Notes: generated by a model not told the origin, from the letters alone. Counted from the first letter of the stretch, positions 41,588-50,380 are shown. The stretch: 64,000 bases of DNA from JACDAN01 sp035707105 (GCA_035707105.1 DASSUI010000021.1:1-64000); one strand, 5' to 3'. Numbers and translations: made by a program.

Positions 41588-42441
41588 GCCCGGAAGGCGT
41601 CGTCGCGCAGGAGGGCGTGGACGCCCATAGTCCCGTTCACGACCTGGGTCACGTGCAGGTCGACGCCGACGCTCGCGAGGACGAGCGCGTCGCCGCCGGC
41701 GACGCCGAGCTCGCGGCCCATCAGCGCGACCATCCCGTCGACCGCGATCCTCGCGGCGCGGCCGAGGTGCTCGTCCATCCCGAAGGCGAGCCAGGCGCCC
41801 GGGATTCGCGCGACCGGCCACTCGAGCCGGAGATCCGCGTCGACGTCGAGCGCGAGCCGAGCTTGCACCGGCGTCTCGATCGCCGTGCCGGAGACCTCGC
41901 CGTCGCCCTGCGCGGCATGGCCGTCGCCGGCGGAGACCAGCGCGCCGTCGACCGGGATCGGCAGGTACAGCGTCGTCCCCGCGACGAGCTCCTTGCAGTC
42001 GATGTTCCCGCCCCAGCGCCGCGGCGGGATCGTCGAGTGGACGCCCGGCTCGGGCGGCGGCATGCCGAGGACGCCGAGGAACGGGGCCAGGACGAGCTCG
42101 CGCTCGAGCGCTCGCCCGATGCCGGCGCGGAGGTCCCAGTAGACGGCGTGGTCGTCACCCGCGTGCGTGATGCCCCAGTGGGCCGGGCGAACCTCCTCGA
42201 TGCGAACGACGAGCGTCTGTCCGGCCTTGGCTCCCTTGACCTCGATCGGCCCGGCGAGCGCATGGCCGGTGTCGGCCTTCGGATTTCGCGCAGCGACCCG
42301 CTCGTCCGGCTCGACGTCCCAGGCGTGGTTCGGCACGGAGATCCGCACCGAGTCGCCGGGCTCCACGGTCAGCACCGGCTCGAGGGCGGGCGAGAAGTGC
42401 CCGTGCAGCGCCCACGGCTCGCACGGCAGCTCGTGGACCAC
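41584..42441 (-). CDS. Acetamidase/formamidase family protein
   Basis: A 285-aa amidase of the FmdA/AmdA family that releases ammonia from short amides. Family blocks are VLTVEPGDSVRISV, GHALAGPIEVKGAKAGQTL, GVHSTIPPRRWGGNIDCKEL and the metal-site segment VSAGDGHAAQGDGEVSGTAIE. The last includes the GDxHAxQGDGE motif shared by the family. No signal peptide. The gene ends in a GTGA overlap with the HIRAN gene and begins 3 bases after the DUF1089-like gene. Natural substrate unknown. Confidence 0.88.
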   Translation of the reverse strand: MVHELPCEPWALHGHFSPALEPVLTVEPGDSVRISVPNHAWDVEPDERVAARNPKADTGHALAGPIEVKGAKAGQTLVVRIEEVRPAHWGITHAGDDHAVYWDLRAGIGRALERELVLAPFLGVLGMPPPEPGVHSTIPPRRWGGNIDCKELVAGTTLYLPIPVDGALVSAGDGHAAQGDGEVSGTAIETPVQARLALDVDADLRLEWPVARIPGAWLAFGMDEHLGRAARIAVDGMVALMGRELGVAGGDALVLASVGVDLHVTQVVNGTMGVHALLRDDAFRA

Positions 42442-42444
42442 CGC

Positions 42445-42894
42445 TTAGCCCACCCGCTCGGCGAGGCCCTCGTAGTGCGTGACGAACCCGTCGGCGTCGA
42501 AAGTGAGGTCCGCGACGAACGTTCCCGACCGGAAGCGAACCAGGCCGTCGCCGACCGGCTCGTAGCGCTGTGCCTGTCGCGACACCTCCAGCGTCGGAAC
42601 GTCCACGAACGTCATCACGAAGTCCGTCGGCCCGTCCAACCCGGCGAGCACCGGCAGCGAGTTGAGGAGCGGCGATGCTGCGAGGTCGAAGAAGTCCGTG
42701 TCCTCGAGGCCGATGTCCAGTCTCGAGCCTCCGACAACTTCGGCCCGCAAGCGCCGGGGCTCGAGCTCGTACCGCAGCTCGTAGGTGACGCCGATCTGCG
42801 TGCCGTGCGCCCACAACTCTGCGCCGTCGTGCTCGACGTATGCGATCTCCATCCTCGGCTCGTCGAGGCCCGACCAAACGAGTGTCCGAGTCAC
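42445..42894 (-). CDS. Putative glycolipid-binding (DUF1089-type) protein
   Basis: A 149-aa beta-rich protein. TLVWSGLDEPRMEIAYVEHD at the N-terminus, followed by YELRYELEPRRLRAEV and the C-terminal ADLTFDADGFVTHYEGLAER, matches the putative glycolipid-binding family, whose members have a lipocalin-like barrel. The start is GTG at 42894, 5 bases after the E1-beta stop. It is the first of four genes that separate E1 from E2. A role in binding a hydrophobic ligand is inferred from the family only. Confidence 0.72.
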   Translation of the reverse strand: MTRTLVWSGLDEPRMEIAYVEHDGAELWAHGTQIGVTYELRYELEPRRLRAEVVGGSRLDIGLEDTDFFDLAASPLLNSLPVLAGLDGPTDFVMTFVDVPTLEVSRQAQRYEPVGDGLVRFRSGTFVADLTFDADGFVTHYEGLAERVG

Positions 42895-42899
42895 GACGG

Positions 42900-43874
42900 C
42901 TAGAACTCGAGCAGCTTCCGCGCGGCGTCGACGACCCGCTCGACCGACGGCATGTACGCGTCCTCGATCTGCCAGTACGGGTACGGGACGTCGTAGCCCG
43001 TGACGCGCAGCACAGGGCCGCGGAGATCGAGGATCGCCTTCTCGGCGAGGATCGCCGCCAGCTCGGCGCCGAAGCCGGCCGTCCGCGGCGCCTCCTGCAC
43101 GATCACGACGCGGCCGGTCTTCGCCGCGGACGCGAGGAGCGCGTCCTCGTCGAGCGGCTTCAGCGTCCGCAGGTCGAGCACCTCGACGCTCGCCTCGCCC
43201 GCCAGCGCGTCGGCCGCCTGCTCGCAGAGCGGCACCATTGACCCGTACGCGACGAGCGTCACGTCGGTCCCCTCGCGGGCGATCCTCGCCTGGCCAAGCG
43301 GCACCGTGAACTCGCCGTCCGGGACCTCGCCCCGCAGGGTCCGGTAGTGGAGCTTCGGCTCGAGGATCACGACGGGGTCCGGATCGCGGATCGCCGAGGC
43401 GAGCAGCCCCTTCGCGTCGGCCGGCGTCGACGGGATCGCGACCTTCACGCCCGGCGTGTGGGCGTAGTAGGTCTCGGGCGAGTCGTCGTGGAGCTCCGGC
43501 GCGCGCACGCCGCCCCCGTACGGCATCCGGATCGTGACCGGGAACTCCATCGCGCCGCCGGTGCGCCAGCGGTAGCGCCCAACGTGGGTGATCAGCTGGT
43601 CGAGGCACGGGTAGCTGAACGCGTCGTACTGCATCTCGCAGACCGGCCGCCAGCCGGCCATGCAGAGACCGACGGCCGTGCCGAGAATCCCGGCCTCGGC
43701 GAGCGGGGTGTCGACGCAGCGGTCGGGCCCGAATCGGTCGCGGAGACCGGCGGTCGCCCGAAAGACGCCGCCGGCCCGCCCGACGTCCTCGCCCATTACC
43801 ATGACGCTCTCGTCGCGGCCGAGCTCGACGTGGAAGCAGTCGTTGATCGCCTCGACGAGGAGCTTCTCAGCCAC
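42900..43874 (-). CDS. 2-oxoacid dehydrogenase E1 component, beta subunit
   Basis: A 324-aa partner of E1-alpha; it binds thiamine diphosphate at the subunit interface. Signatures are VMGEDVGRAGGVFRATAGL, RCVDTPLAEAGILGTAVGL (with the catalytic Glu), AMEFPVTIRMPYGGG and VEVLDLRTLKPLDEDALL. It resembles branched-chain and acetoin/pyruvate types and cannot be separated further by eye. The start overlaps the E1-alpha stop by 8 bp, so the subunits are coupled. Confidence 0.93.
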   Translation of the reverse strand: MAEKLLVEAINDCFHVELGRDESVMVMGEDVGRAGGVFRATAGLRDRFGPDRCVDTPLAEAGILGTAVGLCMAGWRPVCEMQYDAFSYPCLDQLITHVGRYRWRTGGAMEFPVTIRMPYGGGVRAPELHDDSPETYYAHTPGVKVAIPSTPADAKGLLASAIRDPDPVVILEPKLHYRTLRGEVPDGEFTVPLGQARIAREGTDVTLVAYGSMVPLCEQAADALAGEASVEVLDLRTLKPLDEDALLASAAKTGRVVIVQEAPRTAGFGAELAAILAEKAILDLRGPVLRVTGYDVPYPYWQIEDAYMPSVERVVDAARKLLEF

Positions 43875-44934
43875 CGAGGATCCTCCTGAGCTCCGTCAGG
43901 TCCTCGACGAACGAGGCGGGCGGGCTCGCATACGCGTGTCGGAAGAGCAGATCGACATCGGCAGGCGGCTCGGCCTCGGCGGCGGCGATGCCTTCGCGCA
44001 TCCGCTCGAGCGCCTCCGCGCGGATCTCACCGGCGCGCTCGTCGGTCAGCACCCCGAGCCGCTGGAGATAGCGTTCGTACCGGCCCAGGCACTCGTTTTG
44101 CTTCTCCTCCTCGACCCGGGCCGGGTCGATGTAGGCGGTGGGATCGTCGGCCGTGGCGTGCGGCGCGGCGCGGTAGGTCACGGCCTCGATGAACGTCGGG
44201 CCCTCGCCGGCCCGCGCCCGGTCGACCGCCGCCCGGGTCGCCTCGTATACGGCGAGCACGTCGCCGCCGTCCACACGCACGCCCGGCATCCCGTAGCCGG
44301 CGGCCTTTTCTGCGAGGGTGTCGGCGGCGGTCTGCGCCGAAACGGGCGTCGAGATCGCCCACTGGTTGTTGTTGCAGAAGAGGATCGCGGGCGCCTTCAT
44401 GACGCCGGCGAAATTCGCGCCCTCGTGGAACGAGCCCTCGGACGTCGCGCCGTCGCCGAAGTACGCGATCGCGACCGCCCGCTCGCCCTTGAGCTTCTTT
44501 CCCCACGCGAGCCCGGCCGCGTGCGGCACATGGGTGCCGATCGGGACGCAGATCGACGCCACGTTGTAGTCGAGCGGGTTCCACCAGCCGGCCGGATGGC
44601 CGCGCCACCAGGAGAGGACCGTGGAGACGGGCATCCCGCGAAGGAGCCCGACCGCGGACTCCCGGTAGCTCGGAAAGATCCAGTCCTCGTGATCGAGCGC
44701 ATAGACGGAGCCCGCCTGCATCGCCTCGTGGTTCCAGAAGATCGCGTACGTCCCGATCCGGCCCTGGCGGTGGTAGACGAGCGACCGCTCGTCGTACGTC
44801 CGCAGCATCACCATCCAGCGGTAGAGCTCGATCAGGTCACTCTCGTCGAGTCCCTCGACCTCCCCGTCCGGGATGCTCTCGCCGTCGCCGATGACGCGGC
44901 GGAGCTCCCGCTCGTCGGGCAAGACTTGCGCCAT
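43867..44934 (-). CDS. 2-oxoacid dehydrogenase E1 component, alpha subunit
   Basis: A 355-aa thiamine-diphosphate enzyme that decarboxylates a 2-oxoacid and acylates the lipoyl group of E2. The TPP motif runs from FGDGATSEGSFHEGANF to ILFCNNNQWAIST (GDG...NN). Phosphorylation-loop-like RAAPHATADDPTAY and the N-terminal LYRWMVMLRTYDERSLVYHR are typical. First gene of the operon; start is ATG at 44934. The next gene upstream, a hydrolase, ends 13 bases away, so some read-through is likely. Confidence 0.93.
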   Translation of the reverse strand: MAQVLPDERELRRVIGDGESIPDGEVEGLDESDLIELYRWMVMLRTYDERSLVYHRQGRIGTYAIFWNHEAMQAGSVYALDHEDWIFPSYRESAVGLLRGMPVSTVLSWWRGHPAGWWNPLDYNVASICVPIGTHVPHAAGLAWGKKLKGERAVAIAYFGDGATSEGSFHEGANFAGVMKAPAILFCNNNQWAISTPVSAQTAADTLAEKAAGYGMPGVRVDGGDVLAVYEATRAAVDRARAGEGPTFIEAVTYRAAPHATADDPTAYIDPARVEEEKQNECLGRYERYLQRLGVLTDERAGEIRAEALERMREGIAAAEAEPPADVDLLFRHAYASPPASFVEDLTELRRILGG

Positions 44935-44947
44935 TGCAGCGGCGAAT

Positions 44948-46525
44948 CTACCTCAGGGTCAGATGGTCGCGAATCCAGGCGTCCACGGTCTGCCTGACGG
45001 CCGGATCGCGAAGCACGGGCGCGCCGTGCGCGTAGCCCGGGAAGATCCATAACCGCTTGTCCCCGGCAGGCGTTGCCTCGTAGAGCGCCCGGGCGAACTC
45101 CGGGAAGCCCTCGTCGTGATCGCCCGAGAGGTAGAGCGAGGGGACCCGGAGCGTCCGTGCGAACGCGAGGGCGTCGACGAGCCCGAAGCTCGTCGGCGCG
45201 GCGAAGCTGATCACGCCCTGGACAGGAGGCGTCGCCTGGGCCGCCGCGCCGATCACGGCGGCGCCCCCGAGTGAGCCGCCGGCAAGGACGATCCCGATGG
45301 CCCCCCGTCCCCGGAGAACCCGGATCGCGCCGAGCACGTCGAAGTCGACGCGGGTCAGCCTCGAGTTCACGCGAGCCTGCCCCGACGAGCCGTGGCCACG
45401 GTGGTCGAAGGCGAGAACGCGGTACCCCGACGTCACGAGGCGCCGGGCGTACGGCATCCACACGCAGAGGTCGGCGCCGCCTCCTCCGCCCTGGTGCGCG
45501 AGAACGACCGCCCTCGGCCCCCGGCCGAGCAACACGCCGATCAGTCGGATCCCGTCTGCGGCGCGGAATCGCACGACCTGGCGGCGCTCGGCGCGCGTGA
45601 CGCAGGTCTCGAGGAGGCGCAGCGGTCTCGGGCGCCGCGCCGGAGCCGAGGCGAGCGCGGGCACGAGCAGCCGCTCACGGAAGAAGGCGAGTGTGCGTCT
45701 GACGATGGCGCGCGACCTCGCCGTGTGCGAATCGACGTCGAAGCCGTGGCCCCCTCCACGGTGGGTCAAGAGCTCGACGGGAGCACCGGCCGAACGGGCA
45801 GCCGTCAGGAAGCGGTCGATCGAGTTGTTGATCGCAGGGTCGTCGGCCCCGGCCTGGGCGATCAGCATTGGAGGAATCGAGGCTCCGCGTTCGCGAAGGT
45901 ATCCAGCAGCCTCGAACGGCTCCAGCGCGCGGGGATCCCTGCCGTACCGCTCTGCAAGCTCCCGAAAGTCCAACGCTCCGTAGTAGACGGCGTTGCACCG
46001 CATGAACGGCAGCGGTTGGCGCATCGCGGCATGCAGGTGCCACGGAGCCGTTCCGAGCGAGAAGCCGAAGGTGCACATCCGCCCGGCGTCGACTCCCAGG
46101 CGGGCGCCGCGCGCCCGCAGAAAGCCGATCGCTGCCGCGACGTCGGCGGACGGCGCGGCGGGGGTTCGCAGGTAGTTGTCGGACCGGATGTCGAACACTG
46201 CGGCGGCGAGGCCGGACGCGGCCACGAGCTGACCCCAGCCGACCTTCTGCCCGGACAGGCGCCCGGCACCCGTCAGCGACGGCCCTCCGATCAGCACCAC
46301 GGGAAGCTGCCGCGACCGGGGAGCACCTCGCGGTCGGTAGAGGTCCATTCGCAGGACCCTCCGGCCAATGTGTCGGTACGCGACTCCGCGTGTCACCTGG
46401 GCGCGATGCATCCCTGGAATCTGGAGGGCGAGCGCGCTGCCGGCCGTCGGATTGCGGTATGCCGCGCTCGCCGGGAGCGCAAGCACGAGGCCGAGAACCG
46501 CGACGAGCAGCGCGCGCGCCGTCAC
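44948..46525 (-). CDS. Secreted tandem alpha/beta-hydrolase (two catalytic domains in one chain)
   Basis: A 525-aa exported protein with a signal peptide (LLVAVLGLVLALPASAA). Domain 1 (about residues 40-290) has nucleophile motif GFSLGT near 156, acid GADDPA near 227 and His in RGGGHGFD near 258. Domain 2 (about 310-525) has GGSLGG near 419, acid SGDHDEG near 468 and His in GYAHGAP near 500. Both triads look complete. Domain 2 resembles short lipase/esterase proteins (VLAHQGGGGGADLCVWMPYA). Start GTG at 46525 overlaps the PadR stop, so the regulator probably controls it. Substrate unknown. Confidence 0.82.
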   Translation of the reverse strand: MTARALLVAVLGLVLALPASAAYRNPTAGSALALQIPGMHRAQVTRGVAYRHIGRRVLRMDLYRPRGAPRSRQLPVVLIGGPSLTGAGRLSGQKVGWGQLVAASGLAAAVFDIRSDNYLRTPAAPSADVAAAIGFLRARGARLGVDAGRMCTFGFSLGTAPWHLHAAMRQPLPFMRCNAVYYGALDFRELAERYGRDPRALEPFEAAGYLRERGASIPPMLIAQAGADDPAINNSIDRFLTAARSAGAPVELLTHRGGGHGFDVDSHTARSRAIVRRTLAFFRERLLVPALASAPARRPRPLRLLETCVTRAERRQVVRFRAADGIRLIGVLLGRGPRAVVLAHQGGGGGADLCVWMPYARRLVTSGYRVLAFDHRGHGSSGQARVNSRLTRVDFDVLGAIRVLRGRGAIGIVLAGGSLGGAAVIGAAAQATPPVQGVISFAAPTSFGLVDALAFARTLRVPSLYLSGDHDEGFPEFARALYEATPAGDKRLWIFPGYAHGAPVLRDPAVRQTVDAWIRDHLTLR

Positions 46526-47061
46526 CGTGCCGCCTCGACGCCGGTGAGGTCGCGCTCGGCCGCCTGCGCCCACCGGATCACGGCCTTCGCGTACTCGAGG
46601 CCGTAGAGACGAGTCAGCCGAGGAAACAGGTCGCCGGCGCCGCCGTCCTCCATTGCCTCGAGCTCGGCCTTCAGCTTCTCCGCCGCGGCGCGATGCTCCC
46701 GGACCCGCGCGACGATCGCGTCGGGATCGACGAGCCCGCCGAAGAAGACACGCACGAGCAGTGTGTTCCGGCTCGTCTCCGGCTCGGGCGGCGCCTCGGC
46801 GATCCAGCGCCGGAGTGCCTCCTCGCCCGCAGACGTCAGCCGGTACAGCTGCTTGTCCGGCTTGCCCGCCTGCGCGACGTCGCGACGCGTGACGAGACCG
46901 GCCTCGACGAGGCGGGGAAGCGTCGCGTAGATCCGGCTCTTGGCGGGCGTCCAGAAGTACCCCACGCTGTGGTCGGCCAGCTTCTTCAGGTCGTAGCCGG
47001 ACCGTTCTCCGAACGAGAGGAGCCCGAGGACGGCGCACTCGGTGGGCGTGATATTCCTCAC
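46522..47061 (-). CDS. PadR family transcriptional regulator
   Basis: A 179-aa regulator. The winged-helix domain (residues 1-90) shows PTECAVLGLLSFGERSGYDL, YFWTPAKSRIYATLPRLVEAG and DKQLYRLTSAGEEALRRWI, followed by the C-terminal helical dimerisation domain typical of the Vir/AphA-type PadR proteins. Start GTG at 47061 gives the normal short N-terminus. A palindrome lies directly in front of the start (47062-47073), consistent with autoregulation. Its stop overlaps the tandem-hydrolase start by 4 bp. Confidence 0.9.
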   Translation of the reverse strand: MRNITPTECAVLGLLSFGERSGYDLKKLADHSVGYFWTPAKSRIYATLPRLVEAGLVTRRDVAQAGKPDKQLYRLTSAGEEALRRWIAEAPPEPETSRNTLLVRVFFGGLVDPDAIVARVREHRAAAEKLKAELEAMEDGGAGDLFPRLTRLYGLEYAKAVIRWAQAAERDLTGVEAAR

Positions 47062-47083
47062 AGGACTAGTCCTTAGGGGACTA
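47062..47083 (-). promoter_or_regulatory. Palindromic operator in front of the PadR gene
   Basis: AGGACTAGTCCT (47062-47073) is a perfect 12-bp palindrome, and the overlapping TAGTCC-TTAGG-GGACTA (47067-47083) is a second inverted repeat. Both lie immediately upstream of the GTG start. Position and symmetry fit a PadR dimer binding site that would block its own transcription. Confidence 0.6.
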
Positions 47084-47134
47084 TTGGTACCGGACCACCC
47101 GGCCGGACGCAAGCGGACGACGAGGACGCCGCGG

Positions 47135-47662
47135 TCAGGCGGTGCGGCGGCTGAGCGCGAGCACGGCCGCGGCCAGCGCGACGGCCGCGGCCACGCCGGC
47201 CGCCTCGAGGAGCAGGCCTTCCCCGGCGTCGATCCTCGCGACCGAGACGAGGACGGTGCCGACCGCGATCGAGCCCGCGACGAGGCCCGAGAGCAGCGCG
47301 AGACGGCGGGCGGCGATCCCCGGAACCGCCGGGCGCGAGAGGCGCGTCTCGAGCGACCAGTAGCTCAGCTCGCCGACGGCGAGCAGCCCGGCCGCGTAGA
47401 GCGGGGAGCGGGCCGGGTCTGCGTCCTCCGCGAAGGAGACCGCCGCGGCGGCACCGAGCGCGAGCAGCGTCCACGGGACGACGACCGGTCGCCGCCGCCA
47501 GAGACCGGCGGCGAGGACGGCCGTCGCGGCTGTCGACAGGCCGGCCGCGAGGGAGGCGAGGTCGTCCGACGAGAGGACGGCGAAGGCGCCGAGGACCGCG
47601 GCGCCTGCGACGGCCGCGAGCCCCGTGGCTAGCGGCGTGCGAGATGCGCGGCCCGACGGAAT
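47135..47662 (-). CDS. Hydrophobic membrane protein of the MoxR/DUF58 module; ATT start proposed
   Basis: A 175-aa protein with about five Ala-rich transmembrane helices; family not recognised. Its first helix begins at TGLAAVAGAAVLGAFAVL, right after the DUF58 stop, but the frame has no ATG, GTG or TTG anywhere near. The best initiator is ATT at 47662, which follows AGGAGGTG by 5 bases. That start puts PSGRASRTP in the cytoplasm and the gene start 34 bp inside the DUF58 gene. Hydrophobic helix spacing and strand continuity support a real gene. The start codon is a proposal; an assembly error is possible. Confidence 0.6.
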   Translation of the reverse strand: MPSGRASRTPLATGLAAVAGAAVLGAFAVLSSDDLASLAAGLSTAATAVLAAGLWRRRPVVVPWTLLALGAAAAVSFAEDADPARSPLYAAGLLAVGELSYWSLETRLSRPAVPGIAARRLALLSGLVAGSIAVGTVLVSVARIDAGEGLLLEAAGVAAAVALAAAVLALSRRTA

Positions 47663-48903
47663 GCGGCCACCTCCTCGATCGCGGATTGGAGCGAATCGTG
47701 CTCCCGCCACTCGACGACGGGGACGCCGAGCGAGTGGAACGCCGTCCTCCTCGCGGCGCGGCGGAGGAGCCACAGCCGCTGGACGAGCGGGTCGGTCTCC
47801 TCGTCGGGGGGCGGCGCGAAGCTCACCGGCGAGATCTCGATCACGGCGACGTCGAACCCGCGCCGTCGGAGATCGGACAGCGCCGCGAGCGCGCGGTCGT
47901 CCAGCAGCGGCGACAGCGCGACCACCAGCGCCTGCGGCGGGAGCGTCCGCCTGGGAACGATGTCGATGTCCTTCCAGGCGTAGCTGAGCATGATCTCGGC
48001 GTCGAGCAGCGCGTCCACGATCCGGTAGCGCTGGACGATCCCCGTCGCCGGCGTCAGCCAGTTCAGGATCCCGCCGAAGACGACGAGGCCGACCCGGTCG
48101 CGGTGCGCAAGGTAGCGCTCGGCCAGCGTCGCGGCCGCACGGACCTGGAGGTCGAGCGTGCCGGCGTCTTCCCGGCGGGCCTCGACGAAGGTGTCGAGGA
48201 AGAGGACGACGTCCGTGTTCCGCTCCGGGTGGAGCTCGTTGACCCACAGCTCGCCCGTTTTCGCCGTCGCGCGCCAGTTGACCCGCCGCAGCCGGTCGCC
48301 GTGGACGAAGGGGCGGAGGTCGGCGAATTCGATCCCGTCGCCGCGCTCGCGCGCTACCTGATTGCCGGCCGAGGGCTGCGTCGCGAGCGGCCGGAGCACG
48401 GATCGCAGCCGCTCGGCTGAGGGGTAGACCTTGAGCGGCTGCGGCCGCCCGACCCTTTGCTCGTGGACGAAGAGCCCGAGCGCGTCCCGGCTCCGAACGA
48501 CCGCCTCGCCGAGGTCGTAGGCACCCCACCGGTCGCACTCGACCCGCCACGCGAGCTCGACGCTCTGGCCGGCGCCCAGCCGGACGAGCGCCGGGCTGAG
48601 GCCGTCGACGACGTGTGCGCCTTCCGGCAGGACGACCGCAACCTCGGCGTGCGGCACGCCGGCGTCCGAGCGCAGCTCCAGCTCCACGTCCACCGCGCCG
48701 CCCTCGACCGTCCGCTCGGCGCCGACCGTCGACCAGGTTCGGAATGAGGGCTCGCGCGCAAGTGCCAGGCCCAGGGCCGGTACGAGCGCGAAGGGCGCGG
48801 CCAGCACGGCGAGCACCGGACGCCCGAGCGCGACCGCCGCGAGGAGGCCGAACGCGGCGAGCCCCGCGTAGGCCGTCAGCTTCGGAGCGGTGGTGCGCCT
48901 CAC
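47629..48903 (-). CDS. DUF58 domain-containing membrane protein
   Basis: A 424-aa protein with two N-terminal transmembrane helices (about 12-50), a beta-rich middle region and the DUF58/VWA-like domain. The hallmark ERGDGIEFADLRPFVHGD followed by RLRRVNWRATAK is near residues 190-220; NTDVVLFLDTFVEA is the VWA-like metal-ion strand. DUF58 proteins act with MoxR ATPases in assembling or maturing protein complexes at the membrane. The start overlaps the moxR stop by 4 bp. Confidence 0.9.
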   Translation of the reverse strand: MRRTTAPKLTAYAGLAAFGLLAAVALGRPVLAVLAAPFALVPALGLALAREPSFRTWSTVGAERTVEGGAVDVELELRSDAGVPHAEVAVVLPEGAHVVDGLSPALVRLGAGQSVELAWRVECDRWGAYDLGEAVVRSRDALGLFVHEQRVGRPQPLKVYPSAERLRSVLRPLATQPSAGNQVARERGDGIEFADLRPFVHGDRLRRVNWRATAKTGELWVNELHPERNTDVVLFLDTFVEARREDAGTLDLQVRAAATLAERYLAHRDRVGLVVFGGILNWLTPATGIVQRYRIVDALLDAEIMLSYAWKDIDIVPRRTLPPQALVVALSPLLDDRALAALSDLRRRGFDVAVIEISPVSFAPPPDEETDPLVQRLWLLRRAARRTAFHSLGVPVVEWREHDSLQSAIEEVAAFRRAAHLARR

Positions 48904-49871
48904 TCCGCCACGCGTGTGACGTCCTCCGCGGCCGGCGTCGGCACCTGCTCGAGGATGTCGCGCACCACCTGCTCCGCCGGGATCCGCTGCACCCAGAGCT
49001 CCGGCCGCAGTGTCAGGCGGTGGGCGAGCGCCGGAACCGCAACCGCCTTCACGTCGTCGGGCGTGACGAAGTCGCGGCCGTCAAGGAGCGCGTGGCCGCG
49101 CGCGAGCTTGAGGATCGCCAGCGTCCCGCGCGGGCTCGAACCGACCTCGACCGCCGCCGCCGTCCGCGTCGCCGCGACGACGTCGACGATGTAGTAGCCG
49201 ACGGACTCGGCGACGTGGACGCCCTCGAGCGCCCCCTGCAGCTCGAGGAGCTCCTGGCGGCTCACGACCGGCCCGAGCACGACCTCGTCGGTCTCCCGCT
49301 CGACGCGACGCTCGACGATCTGCAGCTCCTCGTCCCGCGAGGGGTAGCCGACGCCGATCCGGAGCAGGAAGCGATCGAGCTGCGCCTCCGGCAGCGGGTA
49401 GGTGCCCTCGTACTCGATCGGGTTCTGCGTCGCGAGCACGAGGAACGGCCGGTCGAGCGGGCGCGTGACGCCTTCGCTCGTCACCTGCCGCTCCTGCATC
49501 GCCTCGAGCAGCGCGGCCTGGGTCTTCGGCGGCGCGCGGTTGATCTCGTCCGCGAGGAGGAGGTTCGTGAAGATCGGCCCGGGACGGAACTCGAACTCCG
49601 CGGTGCGCTGGTCGAAGATCGACGCGCCCGTCACGTCCGACGGCATGAGGTCGGGCGTGAATTGGATGCGGGCGAACTCCATGCTCGTCACCTGCGCGAA
49701 GGAACGCGCGATCAACGTCTTCGCCAGCCCCGGGTAGTCCTCGATGAGGACGTGGCCGTCCGCGAGCAGGCCGAGGAGGATGAGCTCGAGCGCGTCCCGC
49801 TTGCCCACGACCGCCCGCTCGATCTCCCGGACGATCAGGTCGCAGCGCTCGCCGAAGTCGCCGCCGTTCAT
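48900..49871 (-). CDS. MoxR family AAA ATPase
   Basis: A 323-aa AAA+ ATPase with chaperone-like function. The P-loop is the MoxR-type YPGLAKTLIARSFA near residue 45, Walker B is LLLADEINRAPPKTQAALLE, and sensor 1 lies in FLVLATQNPIEYEGTYPLPE. The last two blocks are diagnostic of MoxR. It is coupled at both ends: ATG in GTGA/ATGA overlaps with the upstream hypothetical gene and the downstream DUF58 gene. Confidence 0.95.
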   Translation of the reverse strand: MNGGDFGERCDLIVREIERAVVGKRDALELILLGLLADGHVLIEDYPGLAKTLIARSFAQVTSMEFARIQFTPDLMPSDVTGASIFDQRTAEFEFRPGPIFTNLLLADEINRAPPKTQAALLEAMQERQVTSEGVTRPLDRPFLVLATQNPIEYEGTYPLPEAQLDRFLLRIGVGYPSRDEELQIVERRVERETDEVVLGPVVSRQELLELQGALEGVHVAESVGYYIVDVVAATRTAAAVEVGSSPRGTLAILKLARGHALLDGRDFVTPDDVKAVAVPALAHRLTLRPELWVQRIPAEQVVRDILEQVPTPAAEDVTRVAE

Positions 49872-50380
49872 CCGATCCTTTCCAGCGCCGCCGCAACGCG
49901 TCCAAGCTCATCGGCTCGGATTCCCGGGGCGTTCCGGTCCTGCGGGGGCGGGCGGTCCGGCCGAAGGAGCTCCCATGCCTCCTCGCCGAGGACGCGCTGC
50001 GCCCGCTCGCTCTCCAGCTCGACGCCGCGGCCGGCGAGGCGGTTGCGGGCGATCTCGACGAGCGTGGGTCGCAGCCGGAAGTGGAAGTCGAACGCGGTGT
50101 GCATCCCGAGCTGCACCTCACGCGCCAGCTTGTCCCGCTCGCCGATCCGCACGGGGCGCTGCGCCGACCGGTGGAGCGCGTCGTCGAACTCCGAGCGCTC
50201 GCCGGGCTCGAGGCGCCGGCGGGTGAGCCCGACGAGGCGGATGACGGCGATCCCGCCCAGGGCCAACACGTAGAGGTCGAGGATCAGATCGCGCCGCTCC
50301 GGCGCCGCGACGAGCGCGACGACCGTCAACAGCGTCGCGAACAGGCCGAAGCCGACGATGGGGAGGAGGCTGCGCTTCAT
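49868..50380 (-). CDS. Hypothetical membrane protein of the MoxR operon
   Basis: A 170-aa protein with two transmembrane helices at the N-terminus (about 5-26 and 33-50). It continues with a soluble charged domain that contains LRPTLVEIARNRLAGRGVEL and LGEEAWELLRPDRPPP. These fragments occur in actinobacterial proteins encoded beside MoxR/DUF58/DUF4129 genes, but I know no function. The ATG at 50380 overlaps the DUF4129 stop (ATGA), and its stop overlaps moxR, so it is an integral member of the module. Confidence 0.72.
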   Translation of the reverse strand: MKRSLLPIVGFGLFATLLTVVALVAAPERRDLILDLYVLALGGIAVIRLVGLTRRRLEPGERSEFDDALHRSAQRPVRIGERDKLAREVQLGMHTAFDFHFRLRPTLVEIARNRLAGRGVELESERAQRVLGEEAWELLRPDRPPPQDRNAPGIRADELGRVAAALERIG

